Positions 27,586 to 37,279 of a DNA stretch of 64,000 nt are shown here, piece by piece (positions within the stretch are counted from its first letter, which is position 1; each line of letters begins with the position of its first letter). The stretch is from Bryobacterales bacterium KBS 96. Its GTDB lineage: Bacteria; Acidobacteriota; Terriglobia; Bryobacterales; Bryobacteraceae. The notes under the pieces are model-generated. The model searched no databases. It saw only the letters and a list, made by a program, of their open reading frames with translations, and was not told the origin of the DNA. The translations under genes and the position numbers were made by a program. The DNA is taken from the NCBI GenBank assembly GCA_000381625.1, contig KB906767.1:4641357-4705356 (forward strand), written 5' to 3'.

Positions 27586-29307
27586 ATGTCGACGCTATCG
27601 CTATTCTCGAATTCGCTTTTGCGAAACAGTTCAAATTATCTGTCCTTTTCGGGCTGCCGGCGCGGACTATCCAAAGTTATTTTGGGTTCAGCCGCGTTGC
27701 TGTTTGCTGCCGCGGCGTTGCCTGCGGCCTGCGTCACGGATGCTCCCGATCCGGGTTGCGTTCATTTTGCCCTGCGAACGAGTTCCAGTTTCGATATTTA
27801 CACGAATAATCCCGCCGCGTATGGAACCTGGCTGAATCAACACTTGTGGCGGATGCAGACGAGTTCATCGTACTTCGATCTTAAGTTGAGCTGGTTTCCG
27901 AACGCTTGGGCGTACATCGATAGCTACGCCGTTTATAGAGGTTCCGCACTTCAGACCCAGCACCCCGAATGGCTTCTGCACGACCAGCAAGGGAATGCGC
28001 TGTTTATTCCATGGGGGTGTTCGAACGGCACGTGTCCGCAATATGCAGCTGATATCAGCAACCAGGACTACCGCAATTGGTGGATACAACAGGCTAAGGG
28101 CCTGCTGGCGACCGGCTATAAGGGCCTCTGGATTGATGACGTCAACCTGGTCATGAAAGTCGGGGATGGATATGGTCGCAGCGTAGCGCCGGTCGACAGC
28201 GCCACCGGTCTCCCGATGACCACGCAGGCTTGGGAAAAATATTTTGCCGATTTCATGACGCAGGTTCGGCAGGCGATGCCTAATGCCGAAATCCTTCACA
28301 ATTCCCTTTGGTTTGCCGGCTCCGGCCCTCGTGGAAGCGATCCGTATATCCAACAGGAGATCAAAGCCGCCGATTGGGTCAACAAAGAGAGCGGAATCTC
28401 GGATACCGGGATTACCGGCGACGATGGGCCGTGGTCAGTCCAGGAATACTTCCGGTTCGCCGATATTGTTCACTCGTTAGGCACACGGATCGATATCCAG
28501 GAATTCAACATGAACGGGGAGTACGGGATTGCGGGCTACTTCCTTGTTTCCGATGGAAGGGACGCATTCGGGGCCGGCGTCGCGCCGGGCAACTGGCCGG
28601 CTGTTTTGGATTCCTCGCTTGGCGCCCCACAAGGCCCTCGCTACGGCTGGAACGGTTTGATACGGCGCGATTTCGCGGATGGGATGGTGCTGCTAAACCC
28701 TCCCGGAAAGCCTACAGTGACAGCGAACATTGCCGGCTCATATGTTGATTCGAACGGAAGCGCTGTTTCCACCGTGACTTTGGCCGGCAAGCAAGGAATT
28801 GTCTTGATTGGTCACGCGCCGGAAGCGAGCGCGGCGGCCGTGGCAGTCCCGGTCAGAATGAATGTGTGCGGCGTTGCCGCCGGCGTGTTCGGTTCAGACC
28901 AGTATTTCGATGGCGGGCACTGCGACACGTTCACGTCGGTCGTCGATCTTAGCAAGGCCGCCTCGCCCGCGCCCCAGTCCGTATACCAAAGCAAGCGCAC
29001 GACGGATCCAAACAGCCCCGGCTTCTCGTATGTAATCACCAATCTGGTTGCCGGCCACTCATATCACGTGAGAATGCACTTTGCCGATAATCAATCGAGA
29101 AGCGCCGGAAGTCGAGTGTTCAACGTGATCGTGAACGGCAAGTTGGTGCTGAACAATTTCGACATCTATGCTGCGACCGGTGGTCCGCTCCGCGCGATCG
29201 TCAAGGAAGTGTACGGCATCACTCCGGACAGCAACGGCAACATTGTCATTCAATATCAAAACGTAAGCGGCAGGGCACTGGCGAGCGGAATATCGGTGCT
29301 GCCGTAA
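27586..29307 (+). CDS. Secreted putative glycoside hydrolase (GHL15-like) with C-terminal malectin-like domain
   Basis: 573 residues. ATG 27586 has AGGAGA 7 bases upstream. An Ala-rich signal segment (VILGSAALLFAAAALPAACV) ends near residue 50. The barrel region (about 60-390) has the putative GHL15 pattern: a YKGLWIDDVNL motif with paired acids, a NAEILHNSLWF strand, and WVNKESGISDTGITG. From about residue 425 a malectin-type domain follows (VCGVAAGVFGSDQYFDGG...YHVRMHFAD...VFNVIVNG), which usually binds carbohydrate. Predicted role: extracellular polysaccharide breakdown; substrate unknown. A strong terminator follows. Confidence 0.8.
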   Translation: MSTLSLFSNSLLRNSSNYLSFSGCRRGLSKVILGSAALLFAAAALPAACVTDAPDPGCVHFALRTSSSFDIYTNNPAAYGTWLNQHLWRMQTSSSYFDLKLSWFPNAWAYIDSYAVYRGSALQTQHPEWLLHDQQGNALFIPWGCSNGTCPQYAADISNQDYRNWWIQQAKGLLATGYKGLWIDDVNLVMKVGDGYGRSVAPVDSATGLPMTTQAWEKYFADFMTQVRQAMPNAEILHNSLWFAGSGPRGSDPYIQQEIKAADWVNKESGISDTGITGDDGPWSVQEYFRFADIVHSLGTRIDIQEFNMNGEYGIAGYFLVSDGRDAFGAGVAPGNWPAVLDSSLGAPQGPRYGWNGLIRRDFADGMVLLNPPGKPTVTANIAGSYVDSNGSAVSTVTLAGKQGIVLIGHAPEASAAAVAVPVRMNVCGVAAGVFGSDQYFDGGHCDTFTSVVDLSKAASPAPQSVYQSKRTTDPNSPGFSYVITNLVAGHSYHVRMHFADNQSRSAGSRVFNVIVNGKLVLNNFDIYAATGGPLRAIVKEVYGITPDSNGNIVIQYQNVSGRALASGISVLP

Positions 29308-29364
29308 GCATTCGAGCCAGCAAGCTCTCCACGCATTTCTCACTTTCCGTGTCAGACACCTCGG

Positions 29365-29398
29365 CGGTGAGCCATCCGGCTCACCGTCGTTTTTTTTT
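29365..29398 (+). terminator. Intrinsic terminator after the glycosidase gene
   Basis: CGGTGAGCC, a 4-base ATCC loop, then GGCTCACCG form a 9-base perfect stem, followed by TCG and nine T residues. It isolates the glycosidase from the gnd-zwf operon. Confidence 0.92.
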
Positions 29399-29555
29399 GG
29401 CAGGTTCGCCGTGTCGATTGCGAGAAGATAGTCGAGGCGGCGCGACGGGTGGTGAGCTCGCGAAGTGAATCGGCGTCATTTTTTGCCAGGGGCTCGGACG
29501 TACTGAATCGCCGTGAAGCTCATGCGAAATCGTTATAGAAAGAGAGGAGCGCGAA

Positions 29556-30578
29556 ATGCAACTGGGAATGATCGGCTTGGGGAGGATGGGCGCCAGTATG
29601 GTGAGCCGCCTAGTAAAGGGCGGCCATCAGTGCGTTGTCTTCGACACGAAGCCCGATAGCGTCAAGGAACTGGCGGGTAAAGGCGCGACGGGAGCCACTT
29701 CAATTGACGATTTTCTGGCAAAGCTGAAGCCGCCGCGCGCTGTCTGGCTAATGGTTCCCGCGGCGGCGGTGGAGGCCACTCTGCGTGACGTTGCCGGCAA
29801 GATGCAACAAGGAGACATTGTCATTGACGGAGGCAACTCCTACTATGTTGATGACATCCGGCGAGCCAAAGAACTGAAGCCCAAAGGCATTCGTTATCTC
29901 GATGTGGGAACGAGCGGTGGTGTGTGGGGGATCGATCGCGGTTATTGCATGATGATCGGTGGTGAGGACGAAGCCGTACAACGCCTCGATCCAATCTTCA
30001 AGACGCTTGCTCCGGGACGCGGCGATATCCCGCGCACACCAGGACGCGAGAAGGAAGGTGGCTCCGCTGAGGAAGGTTACCTTCATTGTGGACCTTCCGG
30101 CGCCGGACATTTCGTCAAGATGGTTCACAACGGAATCGAATACGGCATTATGGCGGCCTACGCCGAGGGCCTGAACATTTTGCGGCACGCCAACGCCGGC
30201 AAGAAGAGTGCCGAGGCCATTGATGCCGAGACGACTCCCTTGCGGAATCCCGAACACTACCAATACGACCTCAATTTACCTGACATTGCCGAGGTGTGGA
30301 GGCGCGGGAGTGTTATCGCGTCATGGCTGCTGGACTTGACCGCCATCGCTCTTCTCGGTCAACCCGATCTTGCTAAATTCTCCGGGCGTGTATCGGATTC
30401 CGGAGAAGGCCGTTGGACTGTCATGGCGGCCATCGAGGAAGGGTCTCCAGCTCCGGTTCTGAGCGCCGCTCTCTACCAGCGGTTTAGTTCGAGAGGCGAA
30501 GAGGATTTCGCGGATAAGCTCCTCTCGGCAATGCGCTTCGAGTTCGGCGGTCATTTAGAAAAGAAAACCAACGGATGA
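29556..30578 (+). CDS. gnd: 6-phosphogluconate dehydrogenase, decarboxylating (short form)
   Basis: 340 residues, cytoplasmic. It oxidises and decarboxylates 6-phosphogluconate to ribulose 5-phosphate. It shows the N-terminal [10 protein letters not shown] cofactor loop, [12 protein letters not shown], the [10 protein letters not shown] substrate signature and [10 protein letters not shown] with the catalytic Lys. It is about 130 residues shorter than the classical 470-residue enzyme, matching the GntZ/YqeC-type. A GAGAGGAG ribosome site precedes the ATG. Its stop overlaps the zwf start by 4 bases. Preference for NAD or NADP was not determined. Confidence 0.95.
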   Translation: MQLGMIGLGRMGASMVSRLVKGGHQCVVFDTKPDSVKELAGKGATGATSIDDFLAKLKPPRAVWLMVPAAAVEATLRDVAGKMQQGDIVIDGGNSYYVDDIRRAKELKPKGIRYLDVGTSGGVWGIDRGYCMMIGGEDEAVQRLDPIFKTLAPGRGDIPRTPGREKEGGSAEEGYLHCGPSGAGHFVKMVHNGIEYGIMAAYAEGLNILRHANAGKKSAEAIDAETTPLRNPEHYQYDLNLPDIAEVWRRGSVIASWLLDLTAIALLGQPDLAKFSGRVSDSGEGRWTVMAAIEEGSPAPVLSAALYQRFSSRGEEDFADKLLSAMRFEFGGHLEKKTNG

Positions 30579-31987
30579 GCGAGAAATCCACCGACGACGT
30601 CATCGCGACCGGAAAATTTGTGTCCGGACCACGTTCCGACGCGTTGGTTTTTTTCGGCGCAACCGGCGATCTCGCCTATAAACAAATCTTTCCCGCCTTA
30701 CAGAACATGGTCCGGCGCGGCGGCCTGAACGTGCCTGTGATTGGCGTAGCGAAATCAGGTTGGACCCTTGATCAACTTCGCGCTCGCGCCCACGACAGCC
30801 TCACGCGGCAGGGGGGAGGCGTCGATGAAGAAGCCTTTTCCAAACTGGCGCAATTGCTTCAATACGTCGATGGCGACTATCTGGATCCCGCGACCTTCGA
30901 AAAGTTGCATAAAGCGCTTGGTGGAGCGACCCGGCCGGCGCATTACCTGGCCGTTCCGCCAAGCTTGTTTGGCAATGTTGTCGAAGCGCTCGGAAAATCG
31001 GGCTGTGCTCAAAATGCGCGCATCATTATCGAAAAGCCTTTCGGGCACGACCTTGCCTCCGCACGAAAATTGAACGCTATATTGCACTCTGTCTTTCCCG
31101 AATCGGCTATCTTCCGCATTGACCATTACCTTGGCAAGGAAGCCGTGGAGAATCTGCTTTTCTTCCGCTTTGCCAACACATTCCTTGAACCAATCTGGAA
31201 TCGCAACTATGTTCATAGCGTGCAGATCACCATGGCGGAGACGTTTGGCGTCTCTGGGAGAGGCGGATTTTACGATGCGACGGGCGCGATCCGGGATGTG
31301 CTTCAAAACCATTTACTGCAGGTAGTGACTCTTCTGGCGATGGAGCCGCCGACGAGTATGTATTTTGAGTCGCTCCACGATGAGCAGGTCAAGATATTTC
31401 GCATGATGCCCCCACTCGATCCTGCGCACATGGTGCGAGGGCAGTTTCGCGGTTACCGTGACGAGCCGGGAGTCGCCGCCGGCTCACAGGTTGAGACGTT
31501 TGCCGCTGTGCGCCTCGAAGTGGATTCATGGCGCTGGGCTGGGGTGCCATTTCTTGTTCGGGCCGGTAAGCGCCTTCCGGTGGCCGCTACGGAAGTTTTT
31601 GTCAAACTGAAGCAGCCACCGCTCAGTAAGTTAGATCCGGGAAGCAATTACTTTCGATTCCGGCTTGGCCCTGACCTGGCCATAAGTCTTGGCGCCAGAA
31701 TCAAGCGCCCGGGCGCGGAAATGGTCTCGATGCCGGCAGAACTATCCGCCGTTGAACAAGCTCAATCCGAAGAGCTGACAGCGTACGAGAGACTGCTCAC
31801 CGATGCGATGGAGGGGGATGCCACGCTCTTCGTTCGCGAGGATGCCGTGGAAGCAGCGTGGTCCATCGTCGGCTCGGTGCTTGGGAACGTCGCGCCGATT
31901 CATGCGTACGAGCCAGGCACGTGGGGACCGGCTGAGGCGGACCGGCTCGCAGCCGATATTGGCGGGTGGCACAATCCGGAGATGTAG
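30575..31987 (+). CDS. zwf: Glucose-6-phosphate 1-dehydrogenase
   Basis: 470 residues, cytoplasmic; first step of the oxidative pentose phosphate route. The NADP loop is [16 protein letters not shown]; the active-site signature is RIDHYLGKE with Asp183/His184. [11 protein letters not shown] and the C-terminal [12 protein letters not shown] are also typical. It starts inside the gnd stop (ATGA), so the two are co-translated. No 6-phosphogluconolactonase gene is beside it; it may be elsewhere or the lactone may open by itself. Confidence 0.96.
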   Translation: MSEKSTDDVIATGKFVSGPRSDALVFFGATGDLAYKQIFPALQNMVRRGGLNVPVIGVAKSGWTLDQLRARAHDSLTRQGGGVDEEAFSKLAQLLQYVDGDYLDPATFEKLHKALGGATRPAHYLAVPPSLFGNVVEALGKSGCAQNARIIIEKPFGHDLASARKLNAILHSVFPESAIFRIDHYLGKEAVENLLFFRFANTFLEPIWNRNYVHSVQITMAETFGVSGRGGFYDATGAIRDVLQNHLLQVVTLLAMEPPTSMYFESLHDEQVKIFRMMPPLDPAHMVRGQFRGYRDEPGVAAGSQVETFAAVRLEVDSWRWAGVPFLVRAGKRLPVAATEVFVKLKQPPLSKLDPGSNYFRFRLGPDLAISLGARIKRPGAEMVSMPAELSAVEQAQSEELTAYERLLTDAMEGDATLFVREDAVEAAWSIVGSVLGNVAPIHAYEPGTWGPAEADRLAADIGGWHNPEM

Positions 31988-32010
31988 TCGTGCCCGATAA
32001 TGGTGCCAAA

Positions 32011-33438
32011 TCACTGAAGGGTTTTCACCGGCGCCACCTTGTCCAAGCCTCCATCTCCGCACCGTGCCGTCTGTTCCGGAGCGCTGATGTTCAGATCTCC
32101 AGGACTTTGCTTCCGCCTCTGATTGAGGCTTCGATGCAGAGCTAGCTCGTGTGCCGCCATGTCTCTCTGGCCGGTGTGCATGTACGCTTGCCCAAGCCGG
32201 TAGTGAGCCTCGACCAGTTCTGGATCCGCCTCAATCGCGCTACGATACTCGGGAATGGCCGCGGCGTATTCCCCGCGCTCCGCATAGAACGATGCCAGCT
32301 CGAAATGGGCTTCAGCGAATGTTGAATCCAGTGCAATGGCGCGCTTCAACAAATGCTCTATCTTCTGAAACTGAGTCTCGTCGGGCATACTGCCGTACGC
32401 AGTCCATAAAATGACTGCGTAAGCGTAATTGGCTCCAGGATTGTTCAGCGCAATCTTCATCAGCGCTTTCATCTTGTCGGTAGCTTCCGCCAGGTTTTCC
32501 GCTCCGGCCCGATTGAGCATTCTCACAACAAACAAATATGGTGTGGGATCGGACGGATTCAGATCCGCCGCGCGCCAAAAATTCTTCAGCGCCTCCGTAG
32601 AGTGGCCGCCGTTGTAGAGCGCGGACCCGAGGCCGATCGTCAGCGCCATCGACTGGGGAAATCGCGCTGTCGCCGCTTTGAAAACGGCGCTGGCGCGGTC
32701 CGCATCTCCCAATAGCAGCAGTGCCGTGCCCTGCGCGAAGAGGTTCTCCTCACTCGGGTTGGAGTCCGCGGCCAGCCGGAATTGTTCCGCTGCGGCTTCG
32801 AACGCTCCAATCCCTTCCTCGGCTATTCCTAATAGTTCCTTAAGCTCCGCGTTGTCGCTTTCGTGAACGAGCTGCACGAATAGATCACGCGCATTTACAA
32901 AGTTCAGCGTTTGTAATTCGGCTACGGCGAGAGATCGCCGAGCTTCTTTATCTTCAGTCTTTAGGCTATGAGCCTTGTTAAGATAGGGCAGCGCCTTTAC
33001 TGGAAGGGCATGTTGTAAGTAAAATGCTCCTGCCTGGTAGTTATCGGCGAAGCTTCCCGGGTTTTTTTCAACGGCATGAATAATGGCCGGCTCAAGATGG
33101 CAGGGAAGTACGGGTTGGATTGCATAGAGACGCTTCAATCCGCGACGTTGCAGATTTACCATGCCTTTGGTCAGTGTCGATTGTGTTTTCATCGCGGCTG
33201 GAGCCGAATAGCCTCCTGAGTCGATGGCGCCTTTGACGCCGACCGATTGCAACTGAGGCTCGCTTTGACTGGTTTGTCCCGTGGAATTCGGAGCGGCTGG
33301 GTTCACCGCCGGTTTGCCGGAAGAAGCCGGCGCATTTCGCGGGATCGATTCTTGCTGGCCCGCATCGAGCAGGGATGGCGCGCCCAGCGTAAGCCAGGTG
33401 GCGAAACCAATAATCAACCAGCGCGGCCGCGATAACAT
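32011..33438 (-). CDS. Secreted TPR-repeat protein
   Basis: 475 residues. An N-terminal MLSRPRWLIIGFATWLTLGA leader is a signal peptide or anchor. Residues about 110-430 form tetratricopeptide repeats (for example AGAFYLQHALPVKALPYLNKAH and FELASFYAERGEYAAAIPEYRSAI). It is the last gene of a minus-strand operon after the ASPIC/redoxin/TPR fusion, 7 bases downstream. Probably a periplasmic protein-protein scaffold. Convergent with zwf, 23 bases away. Confidence 0.88.
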   Translation of the reverse strand: MLSRPRWLIIGFATWLTLGAPSLLDAGQQESIPRNAPASSGKPAVNPAAPNSTGQTSQSEPQLQSVGVKGAIDSGGYSAPAAMKTQSTLTKGMVNLQRRGLKRLYAIQPVLPCHLEPAIIHAVEKNPGSFADNYQAGAFYLQHALPVKALPYLNKAHSLKTEDKEARRSLAVAELQTLNFVNARDLFVQLVHESDNAELKELLGIAEEGIGAFEAAAEQFRLAADSNPSEENLFAQGTALLLLGDADRASAVFKAATARFPQSMALTIGLGSALYNGGHSTEALKNFWRAADLNPSDPTPYLFVVRMLNRAGAENLAEATDKMKALMKIALNNPGANYAYAVILWTAYGSMPDETQFQKIEHLLKRAIALDSTFAEAHFELASFYAERGEYAAAIPEYRSAIEADPELVEAHYRLGQAYMHTGQRDMAAHELALHRSLNQRRKQSPGDLNISAPEQTARCGDGGLDKVAPVKTLQ

Positions 33439-33445
33439 CTATCCG

Positions 33446-36400
33446 TTACTGCCTCAAGTCTTCGAGCGCCTTTTGCACTTCCTTGTTATCTGGGTGTCTT
33501 TCAAGAAAGGCCCGGAGCGTGTCCCGCGCCTTCTGGTCTTGCCCGGCCTGCTTGTAAACCAACGCGATATTCAGATAAGCGCGGTCGTAATCCGGCGCTA
33601 TTTGCGTGCAGCGTTCGAAATCTTCAAGTGCTTTGGCCTGTCCTCCCAAATGCAGATAAACGACTCCCAGGTTATTCATGGCGATCGGATCGTTGGCGCG
33701 AAGCTCAAGCGTCCGCTCAAGTTCCTGGCGGGCGCTTTCGAAGTTCTGCTGTCCGGCCAGTAACATCCCGAGGGCAAAGTGGAACTCCGGATCGTTTGGC
33801 TCAACCGCAATGGCTTTTTCGATTGCCTGTTGCGCCCGATCCAGGCGGCCTTGCCAGCGGTAGAGCATCACCAGATTCTGGAGCGCAACAAGATGCGTGG
33901 GTTTCACGCGGATGGCCTGCTGAAAGTATTGGAGCGCTTCGTCGTAATTCTTCTGCTGTCCGGCCACTGCGCCAAGATTGGTCCAGGCGTCGGCGTCCTC
34001 CGGATCCAGGGCGGTCGCCCGTTCCAGATTCGTCCGCGCTTCTGCAAGCATCTGTTTATTGAGATAGATAGTGCCCAGGTTGTAATACGCTGGAGCATAA
34101 TTTGGATTTGCCGCAATTGCGGATTGAAAGCAAGTTAGCGCGGCGTCGACATAGTTGTTCTGAATATAGGCGATGCCATACGTAAAATAATTCCTGCGTG
34201 GCGGCGCTCCGTGATAGTGCCCTGAGAAGGCAAGCGCTTTCCGCAGACGGTCTTCCGGCCTTTGCGGTGCCTCCGTCCAGTCTTTGAGAATATGGGCCGG
34301 ATCGACGCTACCCCGATAGAGCTTGACGATTGAGCTTTGGCCATCTATCAGAAATGTGATCGGCGTTTCAAGATCGCGCCGCCGATCGAACAGATAGCGA
34401 TAAAGAATATTGTAGATATCGGCTGTGCTTTGGTCGGCTGGAAGCAGTAGGAATTGAACGTTCGTGCTGCGGGCGAAAGCGTGGCTATCGTCGCGGGAAC
34501 CATCCAGAATCATGGCTGCAAGCCCGATCGATTTCCGGCGAAACGCGGCGGACATTCTCTGAAGCTTTGTCAATTGATCGCGGCTATTCTCGCAACGACT
34601 ACCGGCGAGTGTAAGGACAAGCGGCTTGCCTGAAAACGTCTTCAGGCTCTGAGGTTGTCCACTCAAATCGCGCAATGCGAAATCCGGCGCGGGAAGCGGC
34701 TCAATCAGCCAGGTCTCGAACTTCGAAGGCAAGGAGATGGATGTCCGAAATGGCGCCGGAGAAGCCATGCTCTTCGCTCTTTTAAGGAATGGCTTGGCTT
34801 CAAACTCCGCACTGCCTTCCTCCATTGTGATGCGATGATTGACTGGAATCTTTTCAAACGACTGCACTAGGCCGCTTGGCCAACGGACGGACGCACGGAC
34901 CAAGCGGTCGAGCGAGCCAAGACCGAAGCTTAGCTCTTTCGTATGTTGAGAAAGAAAACCGGATCCGGCTTGAATGCTCTTGACCTGCCGTAGCGAATCG
35001 GCTTCCACCGTGACCACTGCTCCGATACCGTCCCGGTTGCTCTTCCGGCCCTTGAGCCGGAAGATGACGGAATTGCCGATCGCGTTCAACTCGTTGTGCA
35101 GAATGCGGAGTTGCGGGGCATTTCGATTCTTCAGAACGATTTCAAGCCGTCCATCGTGGTCGAAATCCGCAAGAGCAAAGGCACGGCTGTCATCCGCGAA
35201 GTCGAGGCCCAGAGCGCCCGCGACCTCCGAAAATGAGCCGTTGCGATTGTTTAGAAAAAACACACTGCGCTCGTAACCGTTCCAGGTGTAATCGGATCGA
35301 ATCAATTCGTTGATGGTGTTCCACGCCAACTCATAATCTTTGGAGCCGCTGCCCGTGTCGAGGGAGCGGGCTACGATCTGCCGCCAGAAGAAACTCGACA
35401 GATTTTGGTGGTTGGCTCCGGAGATGAAACCGGCAGTGACGTAGAGATCGTTGTAACCATCGTGATCGAAATCCCAGGCATCGCCGGACCAGGACCAACC
35501 GCCCATCGCGACATTCGCCTTCGCTGTCGCATTGACGAAGTGCCGGGCGTCGTCTGCGTTTTGAAATAAGGAATTGCCACTTGCGTGCTTCTGGTATACC
35601 TGCCGAATATTCGTGTCCACGCCCGGCAGGAAGGAGTCTTGACTCGTGACGCGCTTGCCTGCTGCCGACCACATGTCCGTGACATATAAGTCCTGGCGGC
35701 CGTCGTTGTCGGAGTCGAACCATGAGACGCTCATGCCCGCGCCGTAATCTTCTACTCCGGCCTCATGCGCGATATCCGTAAAGGCGCCATTGCGATTGTT
35801 ACGATAGAAATTCTTCCGGCCGAAATCGTTAGCAACGTAGAGGTCGGGCCATCCATCGTTGTCGTAATCGCACCATCCGCAGGCAAACGAGAAGCGATTG
35901 TTGTTCTGGTTCATGCCGGACGATTCGGTAACGTCTTCAAAAGTTCCGTCTCCGCGATTGCGGAGCAGAAAATTCGGCGGCCCGTTCTGCGCATCGTAAT
36001 AGGGCTTTGGATGCGTATATTGACTCAGCCCCTGGTAGTAAGCGTAGAGACAAAAGTAAATATCCAGCAGTCCGTCGCGGTTATAATCGGCCGCCGCGAC
36101 GCCCGTGAAGGTTCCGGAGGGCGGCTTAGCAAACTGAAACGCATCCGGTTTTAGTTCGAACTTTCCTCCGCCGCGGTTCAGGAATAGCAGCGGCCCATTC
36201 GTTCGAACGACAAGCAAATCCTGAGTGCCGGTATTCGTAAAGTCGGCGAACAATGCGGATGCCGTGCCGTCCAACAATCCCAATCCGGAAACTTCGGTGA
36301 AATCTTCAAATGTGCCATCGCCGCGATTGCGATATAGCCTGTTGGGCAGGCCGGAGGGCTGGCATACGTAAAAATCGTCGAACCCATCGCCATTGAAGTC

Positions 36401-37225
36401 ACCGATGGCCACGCCGTTGTTGCCATATACGTCAATGCCGGACGCAGCGTCGCAGATCGTGCGCCAGTAATCGACTCCCCGCGCCATCTGTTGCTCATAG
36501 GAGAGGTTTCCGCGCAGGCAATCTGCCGTTATTTCAACAAAACCCGGACCCGAAACACTGGCGCGTGTCTCCTTGAGCGCATGCCATCGCTGAATCTGCC
36601 ACTTGTCGGCGGACACGCTCCGCCATTCAAGCGTCCATGTGCCCGTGCGCTCTTCACGAATATCACCTGCGGTGTATCCAACGATGTCATATCGAAGCTC
36701 GGTCTCGAGCGCGACAGGAGACTCGTCGCGCGTGCGCAGGGCGGTGATCTCAAACTCCGCGCACGTGATCCTGATAAAGCGCGATAGGTACCTCTTCCAG
36801 GCATCCAGAAAAGCGCGCCGCCCCTGCAATTCGTGAACGTTGAATTCGATAGCTTCCGCGTGGATAGCGCCGTTGCGAAGCAGCGAATCTGACTTGGCGT
36901 CGGCGAGGGAAGAGGACACCAGATCCGAAGCAATCATGCTCGCAAGCACCTCCGTATTCTGCGCGGACCTCCGCAGGGCGGCGCTCAACTCCGCCAAAGG
37001 CGCCTCAATTTCAGCGGCATATTTTTCGCAAATGAACTGATCGGTTCCCGGCGCCAGCTTGGCTAGAAATTTTTGCAATTCCGGCGAAAAGCGCGCATGC
37101 GGCGTAAAGCGGCATCCCGATGAGAGGAGCGGCGCCCCCGTTGATGCTTCCATGCCGAATGACCGCGTTGAGAATAGAGCCGTGGAAAAGGCCGCGCCGG
37201 CGAGAAAGAAGCGCCGCGATAACAT
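33446..37225 (-). CDS. Giant secreted fusion: FG-GAP/VCBS repeats, ASPIC/UnbV domain, redoxin-like domain, TPR repeats
   Basis: 1259 residues from ATG 37225; ATG 37258 would add 11. The shorter start gives MLSRRFFLAGAAFST, a Tat-like leader matching the openings of two related genes. Residues about 275-730 hold calcium-site FG-GAP/VCBS repeats (DFNGDGFDDF, DYNRDGLLDIY, DYDNDGWPDLY, DHDGRLEI). About 730-785 is an ASPIC/UnbV domain (GIGAVVTVEA, SGFLSQHTKELSFGLG). About 845-990 resembles AhpC/TlpA redoxins (PAPDFALRDLSGQP) but has only one Cys, in SRCENS. TPRs from about 1015 fill the C-terminus. Likely periplasmic or surface. Function unknown; such CRTAC1 proteins are abundant in Acidobacteriota. 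Confidence 0.9.
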   Translation of the reverse strand: MLSRRFFLAGAAFSTALFSTRSFGMEASTGAPLLSSGCRFTPHARFSPELQKFLAKLAPGTDQFICEKYAAEIEAPLAELSAALRRSAQNTEVLASMIASDLVSSSLADAKSDSLLRNGAIHAEAIEFNVHELQGRRAFLDAWKRYLSRFIRITCAEFEITALRTRDESPVALETELRYDIVGYTAGDIREERTGTWTLEWRSVSADKWQIQRWHALKETRASVSGPGFVEITADCLRGNLSYEQQMARGVDYWRTICDAASGIDVYGNNGVAIGDFNGDGFDDFYVCQPSGLPNRLYRNRGDGTFEDFTEVSGLGLLDGTASALFADFTNTGTQDLLVVRTNGPLLFLNRGGGKFELKPDAFQFAKPPSGTFTGVAAADYNRDGLLDIYFCLYAYYQGLSQYTHPKPYYDAQNGPPNFLLRNRGDGTFEDVTESSGMNQNNNRFSFACGWCDYDNDGWPDLYVANDFGRKNFYRNNRNGAFTDIAHEAGVEDYGAGMSVSWFDSDNDGRQDLYVTDMWSAAGKRVTSQDSFLPGVDTNIRQVYQKHASGNSLFQNADDARHFVNATAKANVAMGGWSWSGDAWDFDHDGYNDLYVTAGFISGANHQNLSSFFWRQIVARSLDTGSGSKDYELAWNTINELIRSDYTWNGYERSVFFLNNRNGSFSEVAGALGLDFADDSRAFALADFDHDGRLEIVLKNRNAPQLRILHNELNAIGNSVIFRLKGRKSNRDGIGAVVTVEADSLRQVKSIQAGSGFLSQHTKELSFGLGSLDRLVRASVRWPSGLVQSFEKIPVNHRITMEEGSAEFEAKPFLKRAKSMASPAPFRTSISLPSKFETWLIEPLPAPDFALRDLSGQPQSLKTFSGKPLVLTLAGSRCENSRDQLTKLQRMSAAFRRKSIGLAAMILDGSRDDSHAFARSTNVQFLLLPADQSTADIYNILYRYLFDRRRDLETPITFLIDGQSSIVKLYRGSVDPAHILKDWTEAPQRPEDRLRKALAFSGHYHGAPPRRNYFTYGIAYIQNNYVDAALTCFQSAIAANPNYAPAYYNLGTIYLNKQMLAEARTNLERATALDPEDADAWTNLGAVAGQQKNYDEALQYFQQAIRVKPTHLVALQNLVMLYRWQGRLDRAQQAIEKAIAVEPNDPEFHFALGMLLAGQQNFESARQELERTLELRANDPIAMNNLGVVYLHLGGQAKALEDFERCTQIAPDYDRAYLNIALVYKQAGQDQKARDTLRAFLERHPDNKEVQKALEDLRQ

Positions 37226-37279
37226 CTCTGCTGGTGGAAGCTTAGTGTTGAAGTCCATTATGGTTTTGTCGGGCGGCCC

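Noticed and set aside
30575-31987. zwf-gnd without a lactonase gene as an unusual pathway
   Set aside because: The missing gene may be elsewhere in the genome and the lactone hydrolyses spontaneously; not unusual enough for a finding.
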